Source of the DNA: Hoplostethus atlanticus
Taxonomy: Eukaryota > Chordata > Actinopteri > Trachichthyiformes > Trachichthyidae
Reading direction: 5' to 3'
DNA: 64,000 nucleotides
Assembly: GCA_034670405.1 (NCBI GenBank)
Contig: JAXDDX010000005.1
Location: 393,501-457,500, forward strand
Shown one piece after another: positions 23,720 through 34,900 of this stretch. Positions within the stretch are counted from its first letter, which is position 1. The number at the start of each line of letters is the position of its first letter. A model generated the notes under the pieces. That model saw only the letters and a program-made list of their open reading frames with translations, did no database searches and was not told the origin of the DNA. A program made the translations under genes and the position numbers.

Positions 23720-24310
23720 AGGAGAGAGGAAACAGAGAGAGAGAGAGAGACTCTGCTGGCCTTCTTTTAAACCAATTCAAAGGAGTCTCTCTCTCTTCTG
23801 GAGTCCATTAGAATAGCAGAGTGTCTTCTTCAGTTGCTGAGAGGGACAAACAAATGTTCTCTGTGGCAGCTGCCAAATAACCTTGGCCGCTGCTTTTGAA
23901 ATGGTGGTCAATTCAAATAAAGGGAGAGAGATCGGAGGGGAGAGAAAGCTGTGGAGCTGCACAGTGAAGCAAAAGCAAGAGTGAAAGAGAAATGAAGAAA
24001 AAGAGGGAGAAAAAAACAGGAGAGAAATGGAGGAAAAGAGGGAGAGAAAACAAGAGAGAAATAGAGGAAAATGGGGAGAAAAAGCAAGAGTGAGAAAGGA
24101 AAGGCAAATAGAAGAAAGGAGGGAGAAAAATTAAGGATCAGAGAGAAAGAATCAGAGGCAAAGAGTGAGAAAGAAAGAGAAAGGGAGGAAAAGAGGGAGA
24201 GAAAGCAAGAGTGAGAAAGAAAGCAACGGATGGGGGGGGAAGAAAAGCGGGATTGAGTGAGGTTTTTAAGAAAGAAAGAAAGTTGTATGAATGAGTGAAA
24301 AAAAAAAAAT
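23720..24310 (+). repeat. Long polypurine tract with about 35-bp tandem units
   Basis: Almost pure A/G for roughly 350 nt from 23960. AGAGAAATG/A starts recur at 23986, 24021 and 24055 (35 and 34 bp apart), each followed by GAGGGAGA-like sequence. The complementary frames encode Ser/Phe/Leu low-complexity peptides and are not genes. Confidence 0.85.
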
Positions 24311-24440
24311 GGAAACGGCACTGAAATGGCAAAATAAATTGAAATGACACTAGGCTGTTAACAGGTGCTGGTGATGGGCCAGGGTTGTACCAGCCAGACT
24401 AGAGGTCAAGACAACAGGGACAGAAAGACTCCCTGTGGTC

Positions 24441-24442
<2 letters not shown>

Positions 24443-24482
<40 letters not shown>
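24443..24482 (+). repeat. (GA)20 microsatellite
   Basis: Pure GA run followed by purine-rich sequence to 24690. Confidence 0.95.
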
Positions 24483-24484
<2 letters not shown>

Positions 24485-24759
24485 CCATAGATGCCCTAAA
24501 TGAGGCTCCAGCGGGCATTGCCATCAGAGTAACACCAGTCTGTTTGAACCCTCTAATGGAAACCCTAAAAAGATTGGCTGCAGAATAAAGGGCGAGAGAG
24601 CGAGGAAAAGAGACAAGAGTGGATGGACAGAAAAGACAAAAAAGGAGCCATCGAGTAAGAGAAAAAGAAAAGAAAAAAAGCTGGTATTTTTTTTTGAGGA
24701 AACTGAAAATGTAACTGAGCTTTCTAACCATCCGCTTTCCCTCCACTCGCCCGCTTCCC

Positions 24760-25000
24760 CGCCCCGTGGCAGGGGGAAGAAATGAAAAGCCGTTAACGGA
24801 TGAAAGCTTTCAAATGAACCTGTTACAGCAAAGTTGTTTTGCTTGGCCCGGTTTTATATCCTCCTCACCATCCCTATAAGAGTTTACTACGCCAATTAGG
24901 GATTTATATTTTCAGGGGAGTTTTAATGCCATTTCAAAGGAAAAATTAATTAACAGTCAGCTTTAACGTTTTTACACCAATTTCACACACCTTCAGTGAC
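24760..25000. promoter_or_regulatory. Conserved-element candidate block 2
   Basis: Repeat-free block with GCCGTTAACGGATGAAAGC, CGCCAATTAGGGATTTATA, and AAAAATTAATTAACAGTCAG. Mixed composition set among low-complexity neighbours suggests constraint; not proven. Confidence 0.35.
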
Positions 25001-25107
25001 AGTAATTGCTTCAGGGTTATTTGAGAAATGTTCAAAGTACAAGTATATCTTGTTATATAATTAAAAAATAAATCTATTTGGGCTTTCTGGTGTTTTTCCT
25101 GCGTGTT

Positions 25108-25111
<4 letters not shown>

Positions 25112-25145
<34 letters not shown>
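25112..25145 (+). repeat. (TG)17 microsatellite
   Basis: Pure TG run followed by TGTGTG-rich degenerate sequence to 25190. Confidence 0.95.
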
Positions 25146-25148
<3 letters not shown>

Positions 25149-25224
25149 CGCATATACATGTGCATATTCATGTGTGCTGTATGTGTGTATGTTACTCTTG
25201 TTGATTTTTTTCTGCCCCTGCACT

Positions 25225-25505
25225 GTAACAATGGTGGTAAATAACAAAGTGGGTGAACGATGACCAGTCAGGGATCATCATGAGGCAAACAGGCACCAAT
25301 ATGAACAAAAATCTGAAAAAAACCCAAAACAAATGTCCCCCCTTGAAAGACCCCATCCTCCATGATATATAGCTAACATCATCTTGAGATTAGCTACTAT
25401 GATGTACACCGTCAATTTGATACCATAAATACAGACGTGTCAGAACTACAGCGGTGGGTAAACTGGGTTTAGGCGGGTTCACCCTCTGCCATGTCAAACG
25501 CTTTG
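25225..25505 (+). repeat. Dispersed repeat family 1, copy 3
   Basis: Shares CACCAATATGAACAAAAATC, CTTGAAAGACCCCATCCTCC, ATGATGTACACCGTC, TTTGATACC and GGTGGGTAAACTGGG...GGTTCACCCTC with the cep76 intron copies. It is the longest of the three and defines the element's order. Confidence 0.55.
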
Positions 25506-25789
25506 AGGCCTTAATACCTTAGTAATCTCAAATGTCACTATCATAAATCGTTACAAAAATCCAAACCTGTACGTATCTTTTGGGCTATCATCTTTCCCTC
25601 CGTTGGTCCTGTTCTTTTGAAACAAAGAGACAGGAGTTAATAGGACGTTTTTTTTTTCTGATCATCCCAGAAGAATCCAATTACAGGGCTGTTTGGAGAT
25701 CAGTGAGATTACAGTGTATCTAACAAAAACAATCAGAGCCTATCTGATTCCAAGGTTTAGCAGGAGACACGTCCCTGTAATGAAGTCTC

Positions 25790-26270
25790 CTTTCTCCTCT
25801 TTCTCCTAATCTCTCTCTCTCTCTTGATCTCTCCCGCATTCCGTCCACCTTTCTTTCTCCTCATCTTGCTTTTTCCTTGCCTCTCTCTCTCTCTAGGACT
25901 CTCCTTCTTTCTCTCACACACACATACATCCTTCTATTTTTCCATCTCTCCTTCCTCATCCCTCTTTCCTTCCCTCCATGCTCTCTTTCCCCTTCTGACC
26001 TCTCCTCCACCTTTCTCTCTTTTTTGTTGTCTCTTTCATTTACTCTTCTATCACACACACACACACACACACACAATCATCCCTGCATTTTCGAATCACT
26101 CTTTTCTCCTCTTTTTCCCAAACCCCTCTTTATTTCCTCTCTCATTTCCTCCATCTTTCCCTCCTCCCACCTTTCCCTCATCAATCCACCTCATATTCTT
26201 TCTCCGTGTCTTCCCCTCTCTGTTTCTCACTCTTTCTGTCTCTAACACACACACACGCACACTCACATCC
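25790..26270 (+). repeat. Polypyrimidine block with (CA)n islands
   Basis: C/T-rich for about 480 nt, interrupted by CA runs at 25914-25926, 26052-26075 and 26245-26256. Open frames through it encode Ser/Leu/Phe/Pro-rich peptides and are composition artefacts. Confidence 0.85.
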
Positions 26271-26329
26271 CTCGTATTTCTCCCCATCATGCCCACCATA
26301 TAATCTTGCCATCAGGGGATTACTTCAGG

Positions 26330-26600
26330 CAGGCCTGAAGGTGGTGCACGTACGCAGAGAGCTGCGCGGCGGAGCTGCGTTTTCAACTCAGTAATGAAAA
26401 TATCACAGGAGACCCGGTGGGTGGCGATGACCTTTCGAGAGCGCTGCATTTTCGCCTCGCTTGCTCGCTCTTTCGTAAAATGCCCGGCCACCCGTCTCTC
26501 CCACCCCCTTCCTCCCCCTCTGGGTGAAGCGGTTCAGCAACTGCAGCGCATTGAGTGCTTGTAGATCCATACTCCGTGTAAATAATTTATCACTGACTGA
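26330..26600. promoter_or_regulatory. CpG-enriched complex block
   Basis: Several CpGs (GCACGTACGCAG, CTGCGCGGCGGAGC, TTTCGAGAGCGC, TTTTCGCCTCGC) in a region where flanks have few. It could be a regulatory element or distal promoter; no adjoining exon is recognised. Confidence 0.3.
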
Positions 26601-26634
26601 AAAGGGGGAAAAGGGGGAAGCAATGCTGCACAAA

Positions 26635-27000
26635 GGATGATGATGATGATGATGATGGTGGTGGAAAATAACTATAGTAATCCTATAATAACTTTTAGAA
26701 GGATACTATACAAATATACAGCAAAACTTATCATTTAAAATAGTGTGCAACTACTACAGGTCAAAACATTATACCACATGAAATCCTATAGTACATAAAA
26801 AATATATACCATTAAGTATAATAAAGTCACTATGAATTTACAACCGTCACAAGTCCCTATAGGAATATTATAGGATTATCATAGTGATATCATAGGAGAT
26901 GAAAATATGCCATAAAGGTGATAATAAGGTCACAATAAACCATAAACTATTGAGTAACACAGACGCACTACAAGTCCCTATAGGAGTATTAAGTGAATGT
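26635..27000 (+). repeat. (GAT)n followed by an ATAGG-rich repeat
   Basis: A GAT run (26635-26658) precedes AT-rich sequence in which ACAAGTCCCTATAGG(A/G)TATT recurs at 26849 and 26970, with many CTATAG/TATAGG variants. It looks like a degenerate dispersed repeat. Confidence 0.5.
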
Positions 27001-28414
27001 CATGCTGAATTTCCATTAGTAGAGGGAGACAGTAAAAGATAGCAAGGGAGGAAAAAAAGAATACAATCAACTTATTGTCTACTTTTACAGATGCTAAAAC
27101 GAGAATGTTTCGTGTTTCAAAAATGCAGCATTGGTTTGTGGTATAGGGATGATGATGAGAGAGGGTTCATCACGGTCGTTTCTTCAGTCCTGACTGCTGG
27201 GCCATAAACGGTGAACAGATTAATGCATTATTAGCACTATTATGTTGAAATGTCAGCGTGTCTCTGCGCCGTACAAAACCAGAGAACCATCACAGCACAT
27301 ACCGTCAGATAATGAATTGTGTCTACAGTCCAGATGTGTCACTGTGGTGACACACGGTATATATATGGATCCCTGGTGATGTGTATGTGCATTCCTGTCT
27401 GTCCATCTGTTTATCTATCTATACATGTCACTCTTTCCCTACTCATCTCTCTATCTGTCTGTGTTGAGCAGATTTGACCTCTTATGTAAACAGGTCCCTC
27501 TTTGTCAGCGTGGCCTATTTTGAGCTTTAGCATGAAGTGGCCTCCAGGCCTGGGAAGGGTGCTGTTAAAATGTATTAAAACCCAGAGAGAGGGCCGAGGC
27601 ACTCTGCTGTGATAGCCAAACTTGAAAGCTTTTACTTTACACTGGCAATCTGAACAGTTAAAACTGACCTAAGCATTTCAGCTCCAGTGAGCCTTCACCG
27701 GGCTGTGCTGAAGACATCCAATACGCATTTTTATACCCACAATAGTGATTGAACCCAAAGAAAAGAGAAAGAATTAGAGAAAAAAATAAAAATAAAATCT
27801 ATGTAGGAGAGTAGACATGAAGGAAAATAAACATACAGCTGTTTGAACGTATTCCACCACAGATTACTGATGACAATTAGTCACGTAATTTCCTGCGTAC
27901 TCAAACCCAGGCAGGATAACTGTCATGGACTTTTGAAATACTCTGAAAATATATACTTTGAAATATACCACAATTCATAGCGTGTTAAGTTAAACAGACA
28001 ATGCATCCTCATTTTGCATCCTGTAACGTAAAGTAGTATTATCATCAATATCCATTATCATCTATCCCTTCAAGCTGTTTCTGTGGTCAATATCTTACAA
28101 TTAAAATGCCTTCCTGTCCTTTCAAACACGTTTGTGAGTAATCTCGCCTGTTCTGTCACTTACACATGGAATGGATCACCAATATACCGATCGTTTGTAA
28201 TATGATTACTATAATCCCGTTACATGTAATCTGTTACTTCCCAACCTCGGTGACCTATGGAGATTGATTGTAGTATTGACGCTCGGCTCTTCCTCTACTG
28301 ATCAATGTGTTGTATTGTTGATCAATGGGCTCTGTCAGTGATAAAGGTCAGTACAGTCATCAATGAGACCTGGATGCACTCATTTAGAAACTGGAAAACA
28401 TCTTGACAAGCTTT
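27001..28414. other. Intergenic; one repeat-like patch
   Basis: Mostly unique. At 27608-27740, AAAGCTTTTACTTTACAC, then ATTTCAGCTCCAGTGAGCC and TTCACCGGGCTG, resembles the end of a common fish repeat. No coding exon recognised. Confidence 0.4.
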
Positions 28415-28475
28415 GATTCTATTCTATTCTATTCTATTCTATTCTATTCTAGTCTGTTCTAGTCTGTTCTGTTCT
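28415..28475 (+). repeat. (ATTCT)n pentanucleotide repeat
   Basis: About seven perfect ATTCT units and then AGTCTGTTCT variants. Confidence 0.95.
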
Positions 28476-28513
28476 ACTCCAGTGGTCGTTACATTTTCAT
28501 ATGAATGAATGTT

Positions 28514-28971
28514 TGTTTTGCTACTCTCTAACGCCGACTGATACAACACAATATTGATTCAACCAATAGCCATCATGAAAGCTTTTACATTTGCTGTTGT
28601 AAACACCCGGTGTTGGGTAGCTGTTTTGCACAGAGTTGTGCCAAAATTTGTTTCCTCTAAAAAAAATAAAAAATAAAAAGTGTTTTTCCCTTGCTTGGTG
28701 TGTCTTTGCCTCAATTTCATGCCAGGGAAGAAATAACATAATTTCACTTTTTGGAGTTTGTTTTCCTATTGCTTTTCAAAAGGCAAAACAATGTTTCAAA
28801 ACCTTTCATGGGATTAGAAAGAATGAAAGTAGCCTGCTGAAAGTAACCTGCTCTGGGAGGCGCCGTGCAAACACACCACAGCAATGGTCGCTTAGCACCA
28901 AAGATGTTGCCAAAAGAAAAGGAAAAAACAAGAATCCTGTAGATTACCACTTTAATATGATTTTATTTGGT
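28514..28971 (+). repeat. Dispersed repeat family 2, copy A
   Basis: Shares TGTTTTGCTACTCTCTA, an ACACCACAGCAATG...GCACCAAAGATG segment and ATTACCACTTTAAT with copy B at 59573-59788 in the same orientation. Copy A is about 240 bp longer. An open frame at 28636-29091 runs through it and is probably chance. Confidence 0.6.
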
Positions 28972-29489
28972 GACATCTCTTTAGTTTCCATACTATGCCT
29001 TTGTCTTGGAGCATATCCCAGACTGCACAGTGAAACATATTGTCTGAAGCTGGGGTTTATCCCTTGGTGGTTATCCTACATTACTATGTAATGATATTCA
29101 TGAGCTGGGCACACCATAAGGCTGTGTGAATGTTGTATGTGCTTCATGCTATAGATCCAGCCACCGTCTCCTCGGGGCCATTTGGCGAAGGCCTAATGAC
29201 CGAGGCCTCAGCGAGTCCCCTGGAGGGATAGACTGCAGTCTCCTTTGTAGGAAAGAGTCTCTGATGACGCCTTTGAAGGAATGTCACACTGGTGTCCCAC
29301 TGTATGTTGCCTCTGGCTCACCCCCGACCCACGACTCCCCCCAGCCCCACCCCCACCCCCACCCCGCCCTGCAGACATGCACATAGAGACAGACACCCAC
29401 AAGAATAGGGACATGAACATCTTCCTGTGTGTATTTGCATTTACACGCGGTGACACGCGTTGATTAATACATAGACACATGCATGCAAG

Positions 29490-29535
<46 letters not shown>

Positions 29536-29839
29536 GGGGCCCTCACAGTAGGGGCCTCAGTAATAGGCCCCCTGCCATCTGGAGACCCCGTCCAGGGGGC
29601 TGCAAACAATAGAGCCCAGAAGACATCACCAGTGTATATACGTGTGTGTGTGTGTGTGTATCTACCCCACCTAAAACCAATGTTTTCTCGTCCCCTGCAT
29701 CCACCCCGGGGCTATTGGGTATTGCTGGTCTTAGTGGGCTGATGGGCACACACATTTTGAATAATGTAAAAACTCATTTATTTGATACATCAAAGGTGGA
29801 CGTTGTTTTGTGCGTGTCGGTTTATAACATACACTTGAT

Positions 29840-29871
<32 letters not shown>

Positions 29872-30600
29872 AGTGTATGTGTGTATATATATATGTACTG
29901 ATGATAAACTTGCTAAGTCAGCAGCAGCAGTAAAACGTCCATCCATGATACTACTGAAGTGTATTTCACCTTTCTAGTAAATCCACGCTTTATTGTTCCA
30001 AGCCTCTAGGAAATAAACATGATCATATTCTCATATTCTCTTCATTTCTACTGTCTTTATGGGTTCATTAATGTCTGTTTTTCAGGTTTGCTGTGGCTCT
30101 ACTGTAGTTGCAACCATGGTAGCCACTAATTGGGACCAAATACGCCCACTGTATGAGGCCAGATGTAGATTCAATCAGTTCTAGATGGAAAAACACACAC
30201 GTCACTGATGTATAATACGTGTGTGTAATACATGCACTAGCTAACGTTTTGCATTGTTGAAATTCACACCATCATCAGTTTATTCTCCTTTTTCTATATT
30301 TCCCACACTAGAAGTAAACCAGGGTTATTTCAGGGAAGACAACATATTTTTTTTCATCAAATCTAATGTAAATTTGTCCAACTGGAACATTCAACTCAGC
30401 AATATGCAGCCATGCCTATTATCTGCAGTGCCGTGACATTGTCCCACGCATCTGTCTCTCTTTGCAATTTCAGAATCAAAGTGGGATCTTTTGGTGATTT
30501 TCTTAAGGTGCAGAATACTAATAACCATTTATCCTTTGTCCCTGTTCCATATATGAAAAATAATTGTCATAACGAAATCCCCCCCTTCCCCCGAGCCTTT
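28972..30600. repeat. Region with (CA)20 and (TG)12 runs, otherwise unremarkable
   Basis: (AC)20 at 29494-29533 and (TG)12 at 29842-29866, with shorter GT runs at 29641-29659. 29160-29280 and 29530-29620 are GC-rich and complex but have no conserved-looking frame. 29940-30600 is AT-rich with nothing recognised. Confidence 0.7.
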
Positions 30601-30840
30601 TATGAAAATCAGATCTAGAGAGCGCCTAATTAGGCGTGATTCACGGTAAAGGAAGGGAAAGAGAGGAATGTGAATAAATTGAGACCAGGAGGAGGAGAGA
30701 AAGAAGCGACAGACTGGTGATTAATGTGAAGGCTGTGATGCACGTCAACGGGGGAGACAAATGAAAGGATGGGGAGAGATTTTCTTTGAAAAGGAAAAGA
30801 GACACAATCCAATATCATTTCGGCCTCAAATCTGATCTAA
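30600..30840. promoter_or_regulatory. Conserved-element candidate with TAATTA palindrome
   Basis: Contains the perfect 14-bp palindrome CGCCTAATTAGGCG at 30623-30636, centred on a homeodomain core, followed by purine-rich complex sequence and GGTGATTAATGTG at 30717. No repeat is present. Confidence 0.35.
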
Positions 30841-31269
30841 CCCAGATATGAGGTGTACAATTATTATTATTGTCATTTGAAATTAAGCTTATTAAAAAAA
30901 AACTCAATTTCTTTGGTCTTTTTTTTCTTTTTCATTTTAGTAAACATTGTTATTGCCAGTATTGTCAGAGTCTATTGTATGAGTCTATTACCCGAGAAAT
31001 CTTTTTGATGAAACAGATCATTGTAGTGATCACACATGATACCACTGAATTCATGTAAACCACACAATGTGCTTGTGTTTTGCTGCACCATATAATACAC
31101 AGTCAAATCAATTCCGTCTATAATCTACTCCTGCGTGCTATGCATTTACTTTGGTCTGATTTGTTGAAATCAGCTTTTCTTTACAGGGGGCCTCCTAAAG
31201 AAAGGAGGTAGGCAAGTCTAATTAAAATGTATCAGAGTGTTAAGAGCTGCATCAGAGGACCGGCTGATT

Positions 31270-31826
31270 GACCGTCTGTCTGTCTGAATGAATGCCTGGC
31301 TGGCTGATTGGATTGCTGGCAAGTTTGTTGTCTTGCCACCTGACTGGCTAGCTAATGGACTGACTGGCTAGGTGGCAAACTGCCCCGCTGGCTGACCGGC
31401 TGACTATCTAATGACTGTGAATGTCTGGATTAGGTGTGCGAGTGCAGAGAGTTTGTTTGATTTCCAAAACAGGATGTGTTTGATTGGCTTTTCATTGCCC
31501 CATCTGGGCATGCTGGTATGAAGGTGCCGTGGTGTTGAATAAAGCTCACCCTATAACTGACTGGCAAGTTGGTGTATTGACCGATTGGTTGACTGAATAC
31601 TGGCTGGCTGGCTGGCTGGCTAGCTGACTGGCTAGCTGGCTGGCTGGTTGACTGGCTGACTGGCTAGCTGGCTGGCTGGCTGATTGGCTGCTTGGCTGGC
31701 TAGCTGGCTGACTGGCTGGCTGGCTGGCTGGCTGACTGGCTGACTGACTGGCAGGCTGGCTGGCTGGCTGGCTGACTGGCTGATTGGCTGCTTGGCTGGC
31801 TAGCTGGCTGACTGGCTGGCTGGCTG
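31270..31826 (+). repeat. CTGG/CTGA tetranucleotide array
   Basis: A diffuse array of GGCTGACT/GGCTGGCT words begins at 31270, and a dense array runs 31595-31826. Inside it a 46-bp segment at 31681-31726 recurs exactly at 31781-31826. The minus-strand frame reading as repeated ASQP is an artefact of the tetranucleotide. Confidence 0.95.
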
Positions 31827-33870
31827 CAGCTCCTTCAGTAATCAGCACTCCTCTGGTTTGGCTGCAGCACTAATTGACGGGGTAAACGCAGGAGTGCTCT
31901 CCCCCACCACTAATGGAAGTCTCTCTCTCTGTCTCTCCTGCTGTCTGATTCTGATTCACCTCATTATAAAATGCCGAATGGGGGAAGGTCAAGGGAAATG
32001 GACATGTTTCACATAGGTACCTTATCAATCCTTTCCCCTCTGCATTGCATTTAGATGAGAAAAGAAAGCTTTTAGCATTTTCCCTTTGCCGACAACATGA
32101 TTTCAGGTGGTTGAATTGTCATAAATAGTATTAGCTTGCGTAAATGACAGTTTCCTTGCAGGTGGAGAGAGCACTGTACCTCACAGCACAGCCTCAGCTA
32201 TTTTGATGCATGTTGTAATACTACACCCTGGCTCTTCTAGCAGGTATCCTGCCAGGTTATTTCCTTGAAGAACCAGGTCCACTCACCCGGCGATGACTCA
32301 GCAACAACATGTAAGGTTACACCATTTCCTGTACTGTCATATGACACAAGCCTGGAATTTTGTCATAATCGTTTTTCTTATCAACATAATGTATATTGTG
32401 TTATTTTAACAAAATATCCTTTTGTACTGTATATGGATATCACACAATGCCATGTTTTTTCTGGTCAGCAGGAAACTTCAGCTGCGCGTGTTCTCCAGGA
32501 GTTAGGCTTCTCTGCCGTCAACTCCGGGGAGTGATCAGCGTTCCTTTTCTAGGTCACTGGTTATGCGACGTGCCGAGCCACTGGGAGCCACTCATATTTC
32601 TATTCTCCCTCCGCAGGAGAAGCCAGCCACATCTCCAATTAAACTGCCATCCACCAGCTACCCATCCGCCATAGGATCTGGAGCAGTCATCTCGCATTCA
32701 GATGTCTTCCTCACGCTCTGTACCCAGAGTCCCTGAAGATGCCGGGGAGAGACAAGGAAAGATTGTTTCCTGATTGCCGGCAAGAGGAAAAAGGGGGAAG
32801 GTTTTTGAAATATTTAACGGGAAACGGTCTCGCTGGAACAAGGAGGTTTTGTTTTGCTTTATATTTGATGTTGGTAAACTTTGGAGGTACACGGGTCTTC
32901 CATTTAAATCACAGAGATGTCACAGTCAATGAGGAGTCACTGCGACTTCACACATGACTTTTTCAAGACTATTATGACTTGGGAAAGATGTGGGGGATGT
33001 ATACATGGCATCTGCTCATGAGGGAGACAGATAATGTATCCAGCACACTACTGATTTATTCAAAGGGAACAGAACCTTCTTACTTTCTTACATATAATAT
33101 TTTGCAGATCATGGTATTTCTATATAGCATCCAAACATAAATTTCAGTGTTCCTTTGGACATTGAAATAGATGAAATTCCCCCTAGTCTGCCAGTTTGTG
33201 GATAGTAGTCGTATCCTCATCACACAGGCTTTAAACAAGGAATTATGAAAGTTTCTGCAATACTTATATGTTATTATGCTGTTATTACTGTAACTACAGT
33301 ATTACAAGCCAAAAAGCAGTCTCCTGTACACGGTAGGGCCCAGTGGACAGTTGTAAAACAAAGATGTAGACAGCTAGATGGTTGCATAGCTTTGTTCACC
33401 TCAGCTAACCCAAAACAGAACAGGTGTCTCTCCCACACACCATTTGGAGTTGTTATTCACTTTCAAAAGGCTTCAGATGTTTGCTCAGCTTCAAACTACA
33501 CAAACTCATATAAGTATACCCAACACTATTTGACAAAGCCTGAGGAGTTTTTAATTTCTTTGGTAACCCTGCAAGTTTTCTCCTTTGAACCTACCCAGCC
33601 TTTAGTTCTCTCTATATAGAGAAGCCTAGCAAACCTGGACTTTACACCCACAGCACAATGTCATTAATCTAATTTGAATTTTCTTTGGTGCATAGACCTA
33701 ACATATACGCTGGATAATATGCATGAATACTGAGTTAAAGCTGAATTCAGACCTGTGTAATACAGCAGGTTATATAGCTGCACTACAAAGAGCAGGCCTT
33801 AATCTTTCAGTCCCCTATTAGTGAGGCTACACAGCCGAGGCACCAGCAGTGATGATGGGCCATCAGGGGA
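31827..33870. other. Intergenic, no supported gene
   Basis: Unique sequence. A 124-codon frame at 33245-33619 begins with a hydrophobic stretch but has no recognisable domain. A short block around 32160-32300 and 32540-32700 is complex. No splice-consistent exon chain could be built. Confidence 0.5.
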
Positions 33871-34010
33871 ATTTCATCCATTCATCCATCCTTCCATCCA
33901 TCCATCCATCCATCCTTCCATCCATCCATCCATCCATCCATCCATCCATCCATCCATTGATCCATCCATCCTTCCATCCATCCATCCATTCAACCATCCA
34001 TCCATCTAGC
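33871..34010 (+). repeat. (CATC)n tetranucleotide array
   Basis: About 33 CATC units with TTCC, TTGA and TTCA interruptions; the frames reading as HPSI repeats are artefacts. Confidence 0.95.
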
Positions 34011-34149
34011 CTACAGCGTGGGGGAGGCTCCTTTTACCAACAGCCTGCGAGGCAAGAGCGAGGCATTCTCATCTAAATATTAATAACGCCACTGCCTGGG
34101 TGCCACGCCTGCATAAAAAAAAAAAAATTAAATTAAAAAACAAGAGGAG

Positions 34150-34670
34150 ACAAGACAAGGTGGCTGGGCAGAATCTAATTAAAAGGCAGGCTAATAACTT
34201 TGCATTTTGTTATCACTCCAGTATGATGGCCCCGGCTCCAAAAGCTCAGAGCGGGCACATAAACAAGGTATAGAAATCCCCAAATGCCCCTTGTCAGAAG
34301 CTGAATAGAATGAAATTGAGCCCAAGCTTTCATTTCTAACCACTTATGGTAAGCATAGAATTGTATCAGCAGGCACAGATTGGCAGACAATGTATTTTTT
34401 TCCGCGAGACACACATTATGGTAATATGATGTGCCGGTATTTGTCATATACTTGGAGTGTTTGTCTTTGTACTTGACAGTCTGCGTGTGTGCGCGCGTGT
34501 GAGTGTGTATGATGTATGTGCAAATGCTCTGTGTGCGTGTGCTTTGAGTGTGTATGTATGTAACTTTTGCATGTGGGAATGCCTGAGGGCCTGAATGCGT
34601 ATGTGTCTGTCGGTGCATGTCAGTACTCGTATGTACAGTATGTGTGTGTGTGTGTTTTTGTGTCAGTCTT
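34150..34670. other. Complex block then degenerate TG-rich stretch
   Basis: 34160-34260 has AATCTAATTAAAAGGCAGGC and TAATAACTTTGCATTTTG, a conserved-element look. 34480-34660 is TG-rich with many substitutions, an old decayed microsatellite. Confidence 0.4.
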
Positions 34671-34689
34671 ATGGAGCTGTATCTGCCGG

Positions 34690-34900
34690 TTGCATGCCCA
34701 GTTGTCTTAGTCTTGTTTCTGGGCCGCTGATAATTCCTCCATTTGCTAACTGGAAAATAGCTAATTAAAACCCACTTCAGCTAACAGGCTGTCTGGGACA
34801 ACGCTAATGTCGCTGTGTGCTAATGCCTGCTTGCCATTTCCGCTGCTATACACCCTAATCAGTGACTGTTACCCACCTCCCTGCACTGCAGATAATGATT
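34690..34900. promoter_or_regulatory. Conserved-element candidate block 3
   Basis: GCTGATAATTCCTCCATTTGC, AATAGCTAATTAAAACCC, GGGACAACGCTAATGTCGC and GTGTGCTAATGCC form a dense run of ATTA-type and TAATG words in non-repetitive sequence. Confidence 0.35.

Noticed and set aside
25824-26303. 159-codon Phe/Leu/Ser-rich frame
   Set aside because: Pure pyrimidine-block artefact.
28636-29091. 151-codon + frame
   Set aside because: Overlaps dispersed repeat family 2 and has no homologous-looking domain.
31546-31848. Minus-strand ASQP-repeat frame
   Set aside because: Encoded by the CTGG tetranucleotide array; no gene context.
33245-33619. 124-codon + frame with a hydrophobic N-terminus and several cysteines
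   Set aside because: Looks superficially like a small secreted protein, but there is no domain, no Kozak or splice support and no codon bias I can see; probably chance.
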